64,000 nucleotides of DNA from Georhizobium profundi (GCF_003952725.1 NZ_CP032509.1:1450001-1514000), one strand, 5' to 3'; counted from the first letter of the stretch, positions 34,741 to 44,219 are shown. Program-made: numbers and translations. The notes: generated by a model not told the origin, from the letters alone.

Positions 34741-35838
34741 ATGACTGCCGCGCCCGTGTCTGCTTTCCGCAAATCGATTTCCCTATCGCTTCTGGCCGCA
34801 ACGGCGTTGACCGCTGCAGCGCCTGCCACCATCGCGCCTGCGTTCGCGCAGAGCCAGGAGCTCAATGCGCTGGTGTGGTGCGACCACACCGATCCCGAAC
34901 TCGTTCAGCCCTTCGAGGAAGAGCACGATGTGCGGGTCAATCTGCGGGAGTATGAAGGCACGGCTGCCGGTCTGGCGATCCTTGAACAGTCGCAGCCCGG
35001 TGACTGGGATGTGCTCGTGATCGATGCCGTCGACGTTGGCCGTGCGGTCGATCTCGGCATCATGGCGGCCTTGCCTGCCGACGAACTGCCAACGGGCGAC
35101 TTCTTCCCTGAGCTCGTCATGGAAGACCTCAACACGCGTGAAGGCACGACCTACGCGGTGACGGAGAAGTTCGGTTACAACACGGTCGCCTACAACAAGG
35201 CCGCCGTCGATCCGGCCGACATGACGAATTTCGAAACGCTCTTCTCCGGCAAGTATGACGGTCGGATCGCCATCTATGACTATTATCTGCCGGTGCTCGG
35301 CATGCTGTCGCTCAGCGAAGGCATCGATACGGGTGATCTGGATGCAGAAGCGCTCGAAACCCTGCGCGAGCCTCTCTTCGATCTGCGGGCACGCTCGAGC
35401 CAGGTCAGCGAAGTCGTGGCCAGCCAGACCGCGCTTGCGACCGGCGAAGTCGACATCCTCGTCGGTGGCGGCGAATGGCTGACAGCAGTTCTCGCCAGCG
35501 AAAACGCCGATCTCGACTGGACCATTCCGGAGCAGGGCGGCGTTCTCTGGGCACAATCGATCGGTGTGCTGGAAAGCAGCGAGAACAAGGATCTTGCCAC
35601 CGAATTCGTGAAATACATCGTCAGCCCGGAAGGCCAGGCACGGCTTGCGACGTCGTCCTGCTACTGGGGTATGCCGGCCAATGCGGCTGCCGGCGACGTG
35701 CTGACGGATGAGGAAAAGACCGTGCTGCGCTGGGACGACCAGCCGGACTTTCTCACGCGCGTGCAGCGCTACCCCGTTCCCGACGCCGAACTCGACACCG
35801 CCATGCAGGATCTCTGGACCGACATGCTGCAGCAGTGA
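34741..35838 (+). CDS. ABC transporter substrate-binding protein (polyamine type)
   Basis: Periplasmic receptor of 365 residues with a signal peptide (SISLSLLAATALTAAAPATIAPAFA). The mature part begins LNALVWCDHTDPELVQPFEEEH and carries TEKFGYNTVAYN, the hinge strand of PotD-type proteins. It is the first gene of a seven-gene operon. Ligand specificity is not readable; a guanidino or amino compound is suggested by the agmatinase-family gene at the end of the operon. Confidence 0.87.
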   Translation: MTAAPVSAFRKSISLSLLAATALTAAAPATIAPAFAQSQELNALVWCDHTDPELVQPFEEEHDVRVNLREYEGTAAGLAILEQSQPGDWDVLVIDAVDVGRAVDLGIMAALPADELPTGDFFPELVMEDLNTREGTTYAVTEKFGYNTVAYNKAAVDPADMTNFETLFSGKYDGRIAIYDYYLPVLGMLSLSEGIDTGDLDAEALETLREPLFDLRARSSQVSEVVASQTALATGEVDILVGGGEWLTAVLASENADLDWTIPEQGGVLWAQSIGVLESSENKDLATEFVKYIVSPEGQARLATSSCYWGMPANAAAGDVLTDEEKTVLRWDDQPDFLTRVQRYPVPDAELDTAMQDLWTDMLQQ

Positions 35839-35857
35839 TGCGGTTTGAAAGCGGACG

Positions 35858-36718
35858 GTGACGGCCATGGCGCGCGCACATGACAACCGGCAGGGCTGGG
35901 GCCTCGTTGCTCCCGCCCTCATCTGGACGATCGCATTCTTCGTGGTGCCCTTCCTGATGATGCTGGCCTTGAGCTTCGCCAAGATGGAAGGGCGCAGCGT
36001 CGTCTCCGGCTTCTTTCCGGACAACTACATCCGCATTTTCACCGAGCCGTCGCTTTTGCGCGGGCTCGTCGTCTCGCTCGAGATCACCGTCACCGTGACC
36101 GTGATCTCGATGGTGCTTGCCTATCCGCTCGCCTGGATCATCGCGTTTCGGGTGCCGGAGCGCTGGCAGCGTCTCGTGCTGATCCTCACGATCCTGCCGT
36201 TCTGGACGTCTTACGTGGTGCGGTCCTACTCGTGGCTGCTGGTGCTCGGGCAGAACGGGGTGATCAACAAGACGTTGATGGCGCTCGACGTCATCAGTGA
36301 GCCCATTTCCATGTCGGCGTCGCGCTTTGCCACCGTCACGGGCTTCGTGCATTTCTTCGTCATGCTTCTGACGCTGACGATCTTCGCCAATTTGAAGCAG
36401 CTTTCGCCGAACTACGCCCGCGCTGCACAGGATCTGGGCGCAGGGCGCTTGGCCACGTTCCGGCATGTGATCCTGCCGCTCACGCTGCCCGGCCTGATGA
36501 CCGGCGCGTTTTTGACCTTCGTGCTCTGCATCGGCGATTACATCACGCCGCAGATCTTGGGCGGCAACAACGAGTTGACCTTGCCGCAGCTCATCATGAT
36601 GCAGCTCGGCCGGCGCGGTGACTTTCCGATGGCTTCGGCCATGGCCGTTGTGTTGATGGGAATCGTGACGCTCGCCTATCTCTTCAGTGCGCGCTGGCTT
36701 CGGATCGACCGGCTATGA
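35858..36718 (+). CDS. ABC transporter permease (PotB-like)
   Basis: A 286-residue permease with six helices (WGLVAPALIWTIAFFVVPFLMMLAL split around the first) and the EAA loop NYARAAQDLGAGRLATFRHVILPLTLPG. ILPFWTSYVVRSYSW is a PotB hallmark. The frame opens with a GTG at 35858; the ATG at 35867 is equally possible. The stop overlaps the start of the next gene. Confidence 0.9.
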   Translation: MTAMARAHDNRQGWGLVAPALIWTIAFFVVPFLMMLALSFAKMEGRSVVSGFFPDNYIRIFTEPSLLRGLVVSLEITVTVTVISMVLAYPLAWIIAFRVPERWQRLVLILTILPFWTSYVVRSYSWLLVLGQNGVINKTLMALDVISEPISMSASRFATVTGFVHFFVMLLTLTIFANLKQLSPNYARAAQDLGAGRLATFRHVILPLTLPGLMTGAFLTFVLCIGDYITPQILGGNNELTLPQLIMMQLGRRGDFPMASAMAVVLMGIVTLAYLFSARWLRIDRL

Positions 36719-37488
36719 CGCGCGCCTTGTCCTGGATTTATCTCGCCCTCGCGCTCGGCTTCATCTTCCTGCCGGTCGGCATGCTCGTGCTGTTTTCCTT
36801 CCAGGACGGGCGCCTGCCGGTGCCGCCCTTCAACGGGCCGTCGCTCCGCTGGTACGCGGATGTGCTCGGCGACCGGCGGCTCATGTCGGCGCTCGGCAAT
36901 TCGCTGGTCGTCGCTGCGGTCTCCTCCGCGATCGCGCTTCTTCTCGGGTTTCTCGCGGCTCAGGGACTGGCGCGCTACCGCCTGCCGGGGACACTGCTGA
37001 TGCGGGTGGTGCTGATCGCGCCCTTTACCGTGAGCTATCTCATCATCGCGCTCGGTCTGCTCACTCTCTACAATCGGACCGGCATCGGCCTGTCGCTTTG
37101 GACCGCCGGCGTCGGCCATGTGGTGATCAACCTGCCGCTCTGCTTCGCGATCCTCTACGCGGCGATAGGCGACCACCACCGCAATGCGGAGCGGGCGGCG
37201 CGTGATCTTGGTGCGTCCGAGGTGAAGGTGCTTGCGCTCGTGACCGCGCCGATGCTGATGCCGTCGATGCTGGCGGCGTTCTTTCTCTCTTTCACCTTCA
37301 GCTGGGACGAGTTCATCATCGCGTTTCTACTGACCCGTTTCGACGTGACGCTGCCGGTGGAAATCTGGTCGCTCTTGCGCTCCGGCTTGACGCCCCGTGC
37401 CAATGCGGTGGGCAGCCTCGTCTTCCTCGTGTCCGTCAGCCTGCTCCTTCTTCTGGAGCTCACCGTCTTCCGCAAGGTTCGCCGATGA
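36715..37488 (+). CDS. ABC transporter permease (PotC-like)
   Basis: A 257-residue second permease: N-terminal helix LSWIYLALALGFIFLPVGML, EAA loop AERAARDLGASEVKVLALVTAPML in the usual place, and SFTFSWDEFIIAFLL typical of PotC. It overlaps its neighbours by 4 bases on both sides. Confidence 0.91.
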   Translation: MTRALSWIYLALALGFIFLPVGMLVLFSFQDGRLPVPPFNGPSLRWYADVLGDRRLMSALGNSLVVAAVSSAIALLLGFLAAQGLARYRLPGTLLMRVVLIAPFTVSYLIIALGLLTLYNRTGIGLSLWTAGVGHVVINLPLCFAILYAAIGDHHRNAERAARDLGASEVKVLALVTAPMLMPSMLAAFFLSFTFSWDEFIIAFLLTRFDVTLPVEIWSLLRSGLTPRANAVGSLVFLVSVSLLLLLELTVFRKVRR

Positions 37489-38510
37489 CCGCCGCTCTTT
37501 CGATCCAGTCCATCGACATGACGTTCGGCGAGGTTTGGGCGCTGCATGCCGTCGATCTGGAGATCGAGGCTGGCGAGTTCATCGTGCTGCTCGGTCCCTC
37601 GGGATGCGGGAAGACGACGCTGCTCTCGATCCTTGGCGGCTTCCTGCAACCGACAAGCGGCAAGGTCATGATCGGCGGGCGCGACATGACGCATGTTCAG
37701 CCGAAGGACCGGCCGACAACCACGATGTTTCAGGATTACGCGCTCTTTCCGCATATGAGCCTGATCGACAATGTCGGCTTCGGCCTGAGGATGCGCGGTG
37801 TCGGCAAGAAGGCGCGGCATCGCCGTGCCGGCGAACTGCTTGCGCTCGTCGGGCTACCGGATGCCGGGCATCGCCGGCCGCATGAGCTCTCCGGTGGCCA
37901 GCGCCAGCGCGTGGCGCTCGCCCGTGCGCTGGCCGTCGATCCGGATGTGCTGCTGCTCGACGAACCGCTCGGCGCGCTCGATCTCAAGCTGCGCCGCCAG
38001 ATGCAGGACGAGCTGAAGGCGATCCAGCGGCGCGTCGGCACGACCTTCATCCACGTCACGCACGACCAGGAGGAGGCGATGGCGCTTGCCGACCGGATCG
38101 TCGTGATGAATGCCGGCCGCATCGAGGATGTCGGCGCGCCGCAGCATATCTACCTCCAACCGCGGACGCTTTTTTCCGCCGCCTTCATGGGCGAGATTAA
38201 TCGGATAGACGGACAGGGAACCGGCGAAGGCCTCGATACGCCGCTCGGACGCCTGCCGCTTGCGGCGAACGGCAAGACGGCGCTGCTGATCCGGCCGGAA
38301 GCGATCGGCGGCAGCGGGGACCTCGCGCTTGGGCCGGCCAAACTCGTCGATGCCGCCTTCTTCGGAACCCATCATCGCTGCCATTATGCGCCGGTTGCCG
38401 CGCCCGAGCTCAGGATCGTCGCGCATCTGCCGCAGTCGGCGACACCGATTGAAGGCAGCGTCACCGAGCTTTACGCCGACCACCATGTACTGATTGTGGA
38501 GGACCGATGA
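37485..38510 (+). CDS. ABC transporter ATPase (PotA-like)
   Basis: A 341-residue ATPase: Walker A GPSGCGKTTL, MFQDYALFPHMSL, LSGGQRQRVALARALAV, LLLDEPLGALDLKL and HVTHDQEEAMALADR. The C-terminal TOBE domain (LLIRPEAIGG) is present. It couples to the permeases and to the following enzyme gene through ATGA overlaps, so transport and catabolism are produced together. Confidence 0.93.
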   Translation: MTAALSIQSIDMTFGEVWALHAVDLEIEAGEFIVLLGPSGCGKTTLLSILGGFLQPTSGKVMIGGRDMTHVQPKDRPTTTMFQDYALFPHMSLIDNVGFGLRMRGVGKKARHRRAGELLALVGLPDAGHRRPHELSGGQRQRVALARALAVDPDVLLLDEPLGALDLKLRRQMQDELKAIQRRVGTTFIHVTHDQEEAMALADRIVVMNAGRIEDVGAPQHIYLQPRTLFSAAFMGEINRIDGQGTGEGLDTPLGRLPLAANGKTALLIRPEAIGGSGDLALGPAKLVDAAFFGTHHRCHYAPVAAPELRIVAHLPQSATPIEGSVTELYADHHVLIVEDR

Positions 38511-39250
38511 GCGCGCTGCAACGGGCAAGATCAGAGGACTGGTATCGCATCCGCCCGCTCTCCGATGGGGTGACCTGGATCGACGAGCCGCATATTCTTG
38601 AGTTCTTCCGCTGCAATGTCTGGCACGTGCGGGGACGCGACCGCGACATGCTGGTCGATAGTGGCATGGGCGTCGTCTCCTTGCGTGAATGGGTGCCGCT
38701 CGTCACCGAGCGCGCGCTGGATGCAGTCGCGAGCCACACGCATTTCGACCATGTCGGCTGCCATCATGAATTCGAGTGCCGGCTCTGCCACGCGGCGGAG
38801 GCCAATATTCTGGCCAATCCCGACCGCACCAACACGCTTGCCGCCGACTACGTGACGGACGACATCTTCACGTCGCTGCCGCCCGAGCCCTACAGCTCGG
38901 TGCTCTACGACGTGAAGGCGGCGCCCGCGACGCGGATCCTGCAGGAGGGCGACGTGATCGATCTCGGCGACCGCGCCTTCGAGGTGATCCACACGCCAGG
39001 CCATTCGCCGGGCGGCATCGCGTTGTTCGAAAAGGCGACGGGCATCCTGTTTTCGGGCGACATCGTCTATGACGGCGAATTGATCGAGGGCCGCACGGCG
39101 AAAGATCAGGCGGACTACATCCGCAGCATGGAGCGCCTGCTGACGTTGCCCGTGACAATCGTGCATGGCGGTCATTTCCCCAGCTACTCGGGTGCCCGGC
39201 ACCGGGACATCATCACCCAATGGCTGAAGACGAAGGAGACGGGCGCATGA
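38507..39250 (+). CDS. Metallo-beta-lactamase-fold hydrolase
   Basis: A 247-residue MBL-fold protein with the metal motif SHTHFDHVGCHHEF (HxHxDH), a second ligand His in VIHTPGHSPGGIALFE, Asp in LFSGDIVYDGEL and a late His in IVHGGHFPSYSG, enough for a two-metal site. Reaction unknown: lactone, thioester or amide hydrolysis are all possible. Placement between the importer ATPase and the aldehyde dehydrogenase, with 4-base overlaps both ways, puts it in the same catabolic pathway. Confidence 0.85.
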   Translation: MSALQRARSEDWYRIRPLSDGVTWIDEPHILEFFRCNVWHVRGRDRDMLVDSGMGVVSLREWVPLVTERALDAVASHTHFDHVGCHHEFECRLCHAAEANILANPDRTNTLAADYVTDDIFTSLPPEPYSSVLYDVKAAPATRILQEGDVIDLGDRAFEVIHTPGHSPGGIALFEKATGILFSGDIVYDGELIEGRTAKDQADYIRSMERLLTLPVTIVHGGHFPSYSGARHRDIITQWLKTKETGA

Positions 39251-40686
39251 TCGAACGACGCCAGTTCTATATCGATGGCGCCTGGATCGATCCGGTGACG
39301 CCGCGCGACCATCCGGTGATCGATCCGGCCACCGAAGAGCAGATCGGGGTGATCTCGCTCGGCACCGCGGCCGATATCGACCGGGCGGTGGCGGCTGCGA
39401 ACCGGGCGTTTCCGCTCTGGTCGGCGACATCACCGGCGGAGCGGCGGGCGGCCTGCGAGCGGCTTCTCGCCGTCTACAAGCGCCGATACGACGAGATGGT
39501 GGAGACGATCACGCTGGAACTTGGCGCGCCGGCGACCATGTGCCGGGAGCAGCAGGCCGATGTCGGCATCGGCCATCTGGAAGGATTTCTCGCGGCTTTC
39601 GACCGGTTGAAGTGGCGCGAGGTTTTGTCGAACGGCGACACGATGCTGCGCGAACCCATCGGCGTCTGCGGGCTGATCACGCCTTGGAACTGGCCGATGA
39701 ACCAGATCGTTCTGAAGGTGATCCCGGCGCTTCTGACGGGCTGCACGGCGGTTCTCAAACCGTCCGAGCTGACGCCGCTGAATGCCATGCTCTATGCCGA
39801 GATGATCCATGAAGCCGGCATTCCGGCCGGGGTCTTCAACCTCGTCAACGGCACCGGGCCGGAGGTTGGCGCGGCCCTCTCGCGCCACTCGGACGTGCAG
39901 ATGATGTCCTTTACCGGCTCGACGCGGGGTGGAACGGCGGTGGCGCAGGATGCCGCGCCGAGCGTCAAGCGGGTCACGTTGGAGCTTGGTGGCAAATCGC
40001 CGAACATCGTCTTCGCGGACGCCGATCTCGCTACCCGCGTTCCGGCGAGCATCCGCGAGGTGTTCAACAACACCGGCCAGAGCTGCGACGCGCCGACCCG
40101 CATGCTGGTGGAGCGCAGCGTTTACGATCAGGTCGTGAACCTTGCGCGTGAGACGGCGGAAGCCCAAGAGGTCGGCGATCCGAAGCAGGAAGGCGACCGG
40201 ATGGGACCGCTCGTCAGCGACACGCAGTTTGGCCGCGTGCAGGCGCTGATCGAGGCCGGTGTCGCCGAAGGCGCACGGCTCGTGGCCGGCGGCCCGGGAC
40301 GGCCGGCCGGGCTTTCCAAAGGCTATTTTGCGCGGCCGACGATCTTTGCGGATGTCAGCAACGACATGCGCATCGCGCGCGAGGAAATCTTCGGGCCCGT
40401 CGTCTGCCTGATCCCGTTCGACACAGAGGAAGAGGCGATCAAGATCGCCAACGACACGCCTTATGGGCTTGCCGCCTATGTGCAGACCGGCAACCGGGAG
40501 CGCGCCGAGCGCGTTGCGTCCCGCCTTCGCGCCGGCATGGTTCACATCAATGGCGGGCCGCACCGCTATGGCAGCCCGTTTGGCGGCTACAAGCAGTCCG
40601 GCAACGGGCGTGAGGGCGGGCTCCTGGGGCTCGAAGACTTCCTCGAAATCAAGACGCTGCATTTTCCGGAAAGCGCAACCGCATGA
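39247..40686 (+). CDS. NAD(P)-dependent aldehyde dehydrogenase
   Basis: A 479-residue aldehyde dehydrogenase starting at the ATG at 39247 (ATGA overlap with the gene before). The catalytic Cys is in NNTGQSCDAPTRMLV, the general base Glu in VTLELGGKSPN, and the cofactor segment is TPWNWPMNQIVLKVIPAL. In a polyamine or guanidine pathway it would oxidise an amino- or guanidino-aldehyde to the acid. No amine oxidase or aminotransferase that would make the aldehyde is in the operon. Confidence 0.93.
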   Translation: MIERRQFYIDGAWIDPVTPRDHPVIDPATEEQIGVISLGTAADIDRAVAAANRAFPLWSATSPAERRAACERLLAVYKRRYDEMVETITLELGAPATMCREQQADVGIGHLEGFLAAFDRLKWREVLSNGDTMLREPIGVCGLITPWNWPMNQIVLKVIPALLTGCTAVLKPSELTPLNAMLYAEMIHEAGIPAGVFNLVNGTGPEVGAALSRHSDVQMMSFTGSTRGGTAVAQDAAPSVKRVTLELGGKSPNIVFADADLATRVPASIREVFNNTGQSCDAPTRMLVERSVYDQVVNLARETAEAQEVGDPKQEGDRMGPLVSDTQFGRVQALIEAGVAEGARLVAGGPGRPAGLSKGYFARPTIFADVSNDMRIAREEIFGPVVCLIPFDTEEEAIKIANDTPYGLAAYVQTGNRERAERVASRLRAGMVHINGGPHRYGSPFGGYKQSGNGREGGLLGLEDFLEIKTLHFPESATA

Positions 40687-41645
40687 CGACGCACCGCTTC
40701 AACCAGCCGCTCGGCGGCAACGAGATGCCGCGCTTCGGCGGGCCGGTCACCATGATGCGGCTGCCGAGCCAACCCACCGCGGAAGGCCTCGACGCCTGCT
40801 TCGTTGGCATTCCGATGGATATCGGCACGTCGAACCGGCCGGGCACGCGCCTCGGTCCGCGTCAGATCCGCGACGAATCCCGAATGCTGCGGCCTTACAA
40901 CATGGCAACGGGCGCGGCGCCATTCGAGCATCTGCAGGTGGCCGATATCGGCGACGTGCCGATCAACACCTTCGATCTGAAGAAATCTGTCGACATCATC
41001 ACGGAGTTCTATCGCGGCATCCTTGCCCATGACGTGATCCCGCTGACGCTTGGCGGCGACCACACGCTGACCTGGCCGATCCTGAGGGCGATCAAGGAGA
41101 AGCACGGGCCGGTCGCGCTCATCCACGTCGACGCGCATGCCGATATCAACGACGAGATGTTCGGCGAGAAGGTCGCCCATGGCTGTCCGTTCCGCCGCGC
41201 CTATGAGGATGGCTGCCTGATCAACGACAAGGTGTTCCAGATCGGCCTGCGCGGCACCGGCTACGGGCCTGCCGATTTCGACTGGGGCCGCGAGCGCGGC
41301 TGGCGGGTCGTGCAGGCGGAGGAATGCTGGCACAAATCGCTGACGCCGCTGATGGCCGAAATCCGCGCAATCATCGGCGATGCGCCGGTCTATCTCACCT
41401 ACGACATCGACAGTCTCGACCCTGCATTCGCGCCGGGCACGGGCACGGTCGAGCCGGGTGGCCTCACGATCTGGCAGGGTCTCGAGATCGTGCGCGGTGC
41501 TGCCGGTCTCAATCTCGTCGGCTGCGATCTTGTCGAAGTCTCGCCGCCCTACGATCCTTCAGGCAACACGGCGCTGATCGGCGCAAATCTGCTCTACGAA
41601 ATGCTGTGCGTCCTGCCGGGTGTCGGCAAGGGCCACGCGGATTGA
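40683..41645 (+). CDS. speB: Agmatinase / ureohydrolase family enzyme
   Basis: A 320-residue ureohydrolase that hydrolyses a guanidino compound to urea and an amine. The manganese ligands are intact in LGGDHTLTWPI, LIHVDAHADIND and YDIDSLDPAFAPGTGT. Agmatine is the commonest substrate, but guanidinobutyrate, guanidinopropionate or methylguanidine-type substrates cannot be excluded, since the specificity loops are variable. It is the last gene of the operon and overlaps the aldehyde dehydrogenase by 4 bases. Confidence 0.88.
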   Translation: MTTHRFNQPLGGNEMPRFGGPVTMMRLPSQPTAEGLDACFVGIPMDIGTSNRPGTRLGPRQIRDESRMLRPYNMATGAAPFEHLQVADIGDVPINTFDLKKSVDIITEFYRGILAHDVIPLTLGGDHTLTWPILRAIKEKHGPVALIHVDAHADINDEMFGEKVAHGCPFRRAYEDGCLINDKVFQIGLRGTGYGPADFDWGRERGWRVVQAEECWHKSLTPLMAEIRAIIGDAPVYLTYDIDSLDPAFAPGTGTVEPGGLTIWQGLEIVRGAAGLNLVGCDLVEVSPPYDPSGNTALIGANLLYEMLCVLPGVGKGHAD

Positions 41646-41700
41646 TCCCTGCCTGATTGTTGAACGCCGCCTCGACAAGCGTTGCCGCCGCGCCAGATAG

Positions 41701-43064
41701 GTGCTGGCAGCAAACGAGGCGACATTCTTGACCGAGCGACGAAGAAGAGAAGGATCCGCGATCCCTTCAAGCCGGCTGTCGCGGCTGTTCAGCATGGGCA
41801 GCATTGCGGCCGGCATTGCCGGCAACACGGCTGCCTCGGGTCTGCGGCAGATGGCGTCGGGCCAGCGCCCGCAGCTGTCTTCCATGCTGCTGACGCCCGC
41901 AAACGCGATGCGGCTGACCGAGGGCCTGTCGCATATGCGGGGTGCTGCGCTGAAGCTCGGCCAGATGCTGTCGATGGATCCGGGTGTCGTGCTGCCGCCG
42001 GAGATGCGTCCATCCTCGCTTCGCTGCAGGCCGATGCGCGCCACATGGCGCCGCACCAGCTGCGCCATGTGCTGGACGCTGAATGGGGCGAGGGCTGGCG
42101 GTCCCTTTTTGCCCGGTTCGATGAGGTGCCCTTCGCCGCCGCCTCGATCGGGCAGGTGCACCGGGCGCAGAGCCTCGATGGGCGCGACCTTGCGATCAAG
42201 GTGCAATATCCGGGCGTGCGCGATAGCATCGACAGTGACATCGACAACATCGCAAGCCTGTTCCGCCTGCCGGGCCTCGTGCCGCCGGGCATGGACCTTG
42301 CGCCGCTTCTCACTGAGGCCAAGCGCCAGCTGCATGACGAGGCCGATTACGAGCGCGAAGCGAGATGGCTCGTGCGCTTCGGCGCGCTTCTGTCCGGCTC
42401 GGCCGATTTCCTCGTGCCGGCCCATGTCCCGGAATTCTCCACGCCGCGCGTGCTGGCGATGAGCTTCGTCGAGAGCGTGTCGCTCGATGCGCTGGCGCAG
42501 GAGCCCCAAGAGACACGGGACCGGGTCGCCGAGCGGCTGATCGACCTCGTGATGCGCGAACTTTTCGTCTTTCGCGCCATGCAGACCGACCCGAACCTCG
42601 CCAATTACCGGTACGAGCCGCAATCGGGTCGCATCGTGCTTCTCGATTTCGGCGCGGTGCGCGCCTTCGATGTGGCCTTGAGCGAGGATTTCCGCGCGCT
42701 GCTTTCGGCCGGGCTCGACAATGAGCGCGAGGCGATCCGCACTGCTATGCTGAAGATTGGCTATTTCGGCGAGAAGACGCCCGCCATGCAGCGCGAGCTC
42801 ATCATCCGCATGTTCCAGACGGCGATGGTGCCGCTTCGCCAGCCGACGCCCTTCGATTTCAAGGCGTCCGACCTCCTGGAGCGCCTGCGCGCCATGGGCC
42901 AGACCATCGGCACGGACCGCGACCTGATGCATGTGCCGCCGGCCGAAACGCTGTTCCTGCACCGCAAGATCGGTGGCATGTACCTGCTCGCCGCCAAACT
43001 GCGCGCCCGCGCCGATCTCGGCCGCATCGTCGCACCGTACCGGGCGTTCATCGCGCCAGTGTGA
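41701..43064 (+). pseudogene. ABC1/UbiB-family kinase-like gene with a frameshift
   Basis: Two frames make one ABC1 kinase-like protein. Bases 41701 to about 42006 encode the N-terminus, with RRREGSAIPSSRLSRLFSMG and the family motif GAALKLGQMLSMDPGVVLPPEM. From about 42007 the protein continues in the next frame with SILASLQADARHM, VPFAAASIGQVHRAQ, LAIKVQYPGV and LLDFGAVRAF. Adding one base at 42004-42008 (ATGCG to ATGGCG would give PPEMASILASLQ) restores about 454 residues. GTG at 41701 or TTG at 41728 is the start. Either a real one-base deletion or a sequence error. ABC1 proteins are atypical kinases linked to quinone synthesis. Confidence 0.85.
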
Positions 43065-43068
43065 GGCT

Positions 43069-43347
43069 CTAAGAAGCGGGGTTGCACTTGCTCTGCAGCG
43101 CGCGAATATCCGCTTCGGTCACGGCGGCGAGTGGGGCGGGGATGCAGAGTTTTTGGGGGCGGCATCGGGGGCGGACGATGGCGATCACCGTTTCCACATC
43201 GGGACAGCCGGCATCCGGGCAGGCGAGCTGCGCGACGGACACCGCGGCATCCTCTTCAAGATCGAACACGGCGCGGACCCATGTTTTGATCTGGCGGGCC
43301 TGCACGCCTTGCAGGTTGCGCGGCGCGAAAGGGTTGATGAAACGCAC
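43069..43347 (-). CDS. Small Cys-containing protein of unknown function, probably zinc-regulated
   Basis: A 92-residue protein from a GTG at 43347 preceded by GAGG (an earlier GTG at 43356 is possible). I do not recognise a named family. It starts RFINPFAPRNLQGVQ, has an acidic ALxL-type middle and the segment LACPDAGCPDVETVIAIV, then RCRPQKLCIP; five cysteines in all, two in CPDAGC. No signal peptide. Its start lies about 20 bases from paired Zur-like boxes shared with zinT, so it is a candidate for zinc-starvation expression. Confidence 0.6.
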   Translation of the reverse strand: MRFINPFAPRNLQGVQARQIKTWVRAVFDLEEDAAVSVAQLACPDAGCPDVETVIAIVRPRCRPQKLCIPAPLAAVTEADIRALQSKCNPAS

Positions 43348-43365
43348 CAGGGCCACCTCACACTT

Positions 43366-43415
43366 GTAACGGTATAACGTAAAATAAATTTGACGAATGA
43401 AATAACATAACGTAC
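43366..43415. promoter_or_regulatory. Paired Zur-like operators in the divergent zinT promoter region
   Basis: Box 1, core ACGGTATAACGT at 43369-43380, differs by one base from the perfect palindrome ACGTTATAACGT expected for alphaproteobacterial Zur. Box 2, ATAACATAACGT at 43402-43413, keeps the right half (ATAACGTA is shared by both). The boxes are 33 bp apart, three helical turns. They lie between the small Cys-containing protein (minus strand) and zinT (plus strand). Confidence 0.6.
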
Positions 43416-43517
43416 TGCGCTGTCAATCAACGCCGTGCGCCGGTGTCTCGTCCTTCGGCCAGAAGGCAGGCGTGGCGCTCGGTTGCCTTTTTCGATTGTC
43501 ACATCATGGAGTATCGC

Positions 43518-44219
43518 ATGAACCGCATCCGCCTCGCCGCCTCCGCCGCCGTGTTTTCTGTGCTTTTCGCTGGTCTCACCGCCATGCCGTCACCGGCCAT
43601 GGCGTCGGGCACGCATGACCACACCGAAGCCGAAAGCCACGCGGGGCACGACCACGCCCATGGTCACGCGCATGATGCGGATGCCGAGCGCATCTATCAT
43701 GGCGAGTTCGAGGATGCGGAGGTGCGCGACCGGCCGCTTTCCGATTGGGGCGGCGACTGGCAGTCGGTCTATTCTCTTCTCCAGGATGGCACGCTCGATC
43801 CGGTCATGGCGCACAAGGCCGAGACGGGTGACAAGTCGGAGGACGAGTACAAGGCCTATTACGAGACGGGCTATCGCACCGATGTCGACCGGATCGAGAT
43901 CGGCCGGGACAGCGTCACGTTCCATCGGGGCGAAGCATCCGTTTCGGCGCGCTACGAAAGCGACGGATATGAGATCCTGACCTATGAAGCCGGCAACCGC
44001 GGCGTGCGCTTCATCTTCGAAAAGACCGAGGGCGACGCGGATGCCCCGCAATTCATCCAGTTCAGTGACCACCGCATCGCGCCGTCGGCATCCGACCACT
44101 ACCACCTCTATTGGGGCAATGACCGCGAAGCGCTGCTGTCGGAGGTGACGAACTGGCCAACCTATTATCCGGCAGCTTTGTCGGCCGATGCGATCGTTGC
44201 GGAAATGATCGCCCACTGA
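43518..44219 (+). CDS. zinT: ZinT family periplasmic zinc-binding protein
   Basis: A 233-residue zinc/cadmium-binding protein that helps ZnuA capture zinc under starvation. The signal peptide (AASAAVFSVLFAGLTAMPSPAMA) is followed by a His-rich loop (GTHDHTEAESHAGHDHAHGH) and the lipocalin-like ZinT domain: LSDWGGDWQSVYSLLQDG, YYETGYRTDVDRI, FQFSDHRIAP-like QFSDHRIAPSASDHYHLYWG and WPTYYP. Start at the ATG at 43518 after GGAG. A terminator follows. No znuABC genes are in the window. Confidence 0.95.
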   Translation: MNRIRLAASAAVFSVLFAGLTAMPSPAMASGTHDHTEAESHAGHDHAHGHAHDADAERIYHGEFEDAEVRDRPLSDWGGDWQSVYSLLQDGTLDPVMAHKAETGDKSEDEYKAYYETGYRTDVDRIEIGRDSVTFHRGEASVSARYESDGYEILTYEAGNRGVRFIFEKTEGDADAPQFIQFSDHRIAPSASDHYHLYWGNDREALLSEVTNWPTYYPAALSADAIVAEMIAH

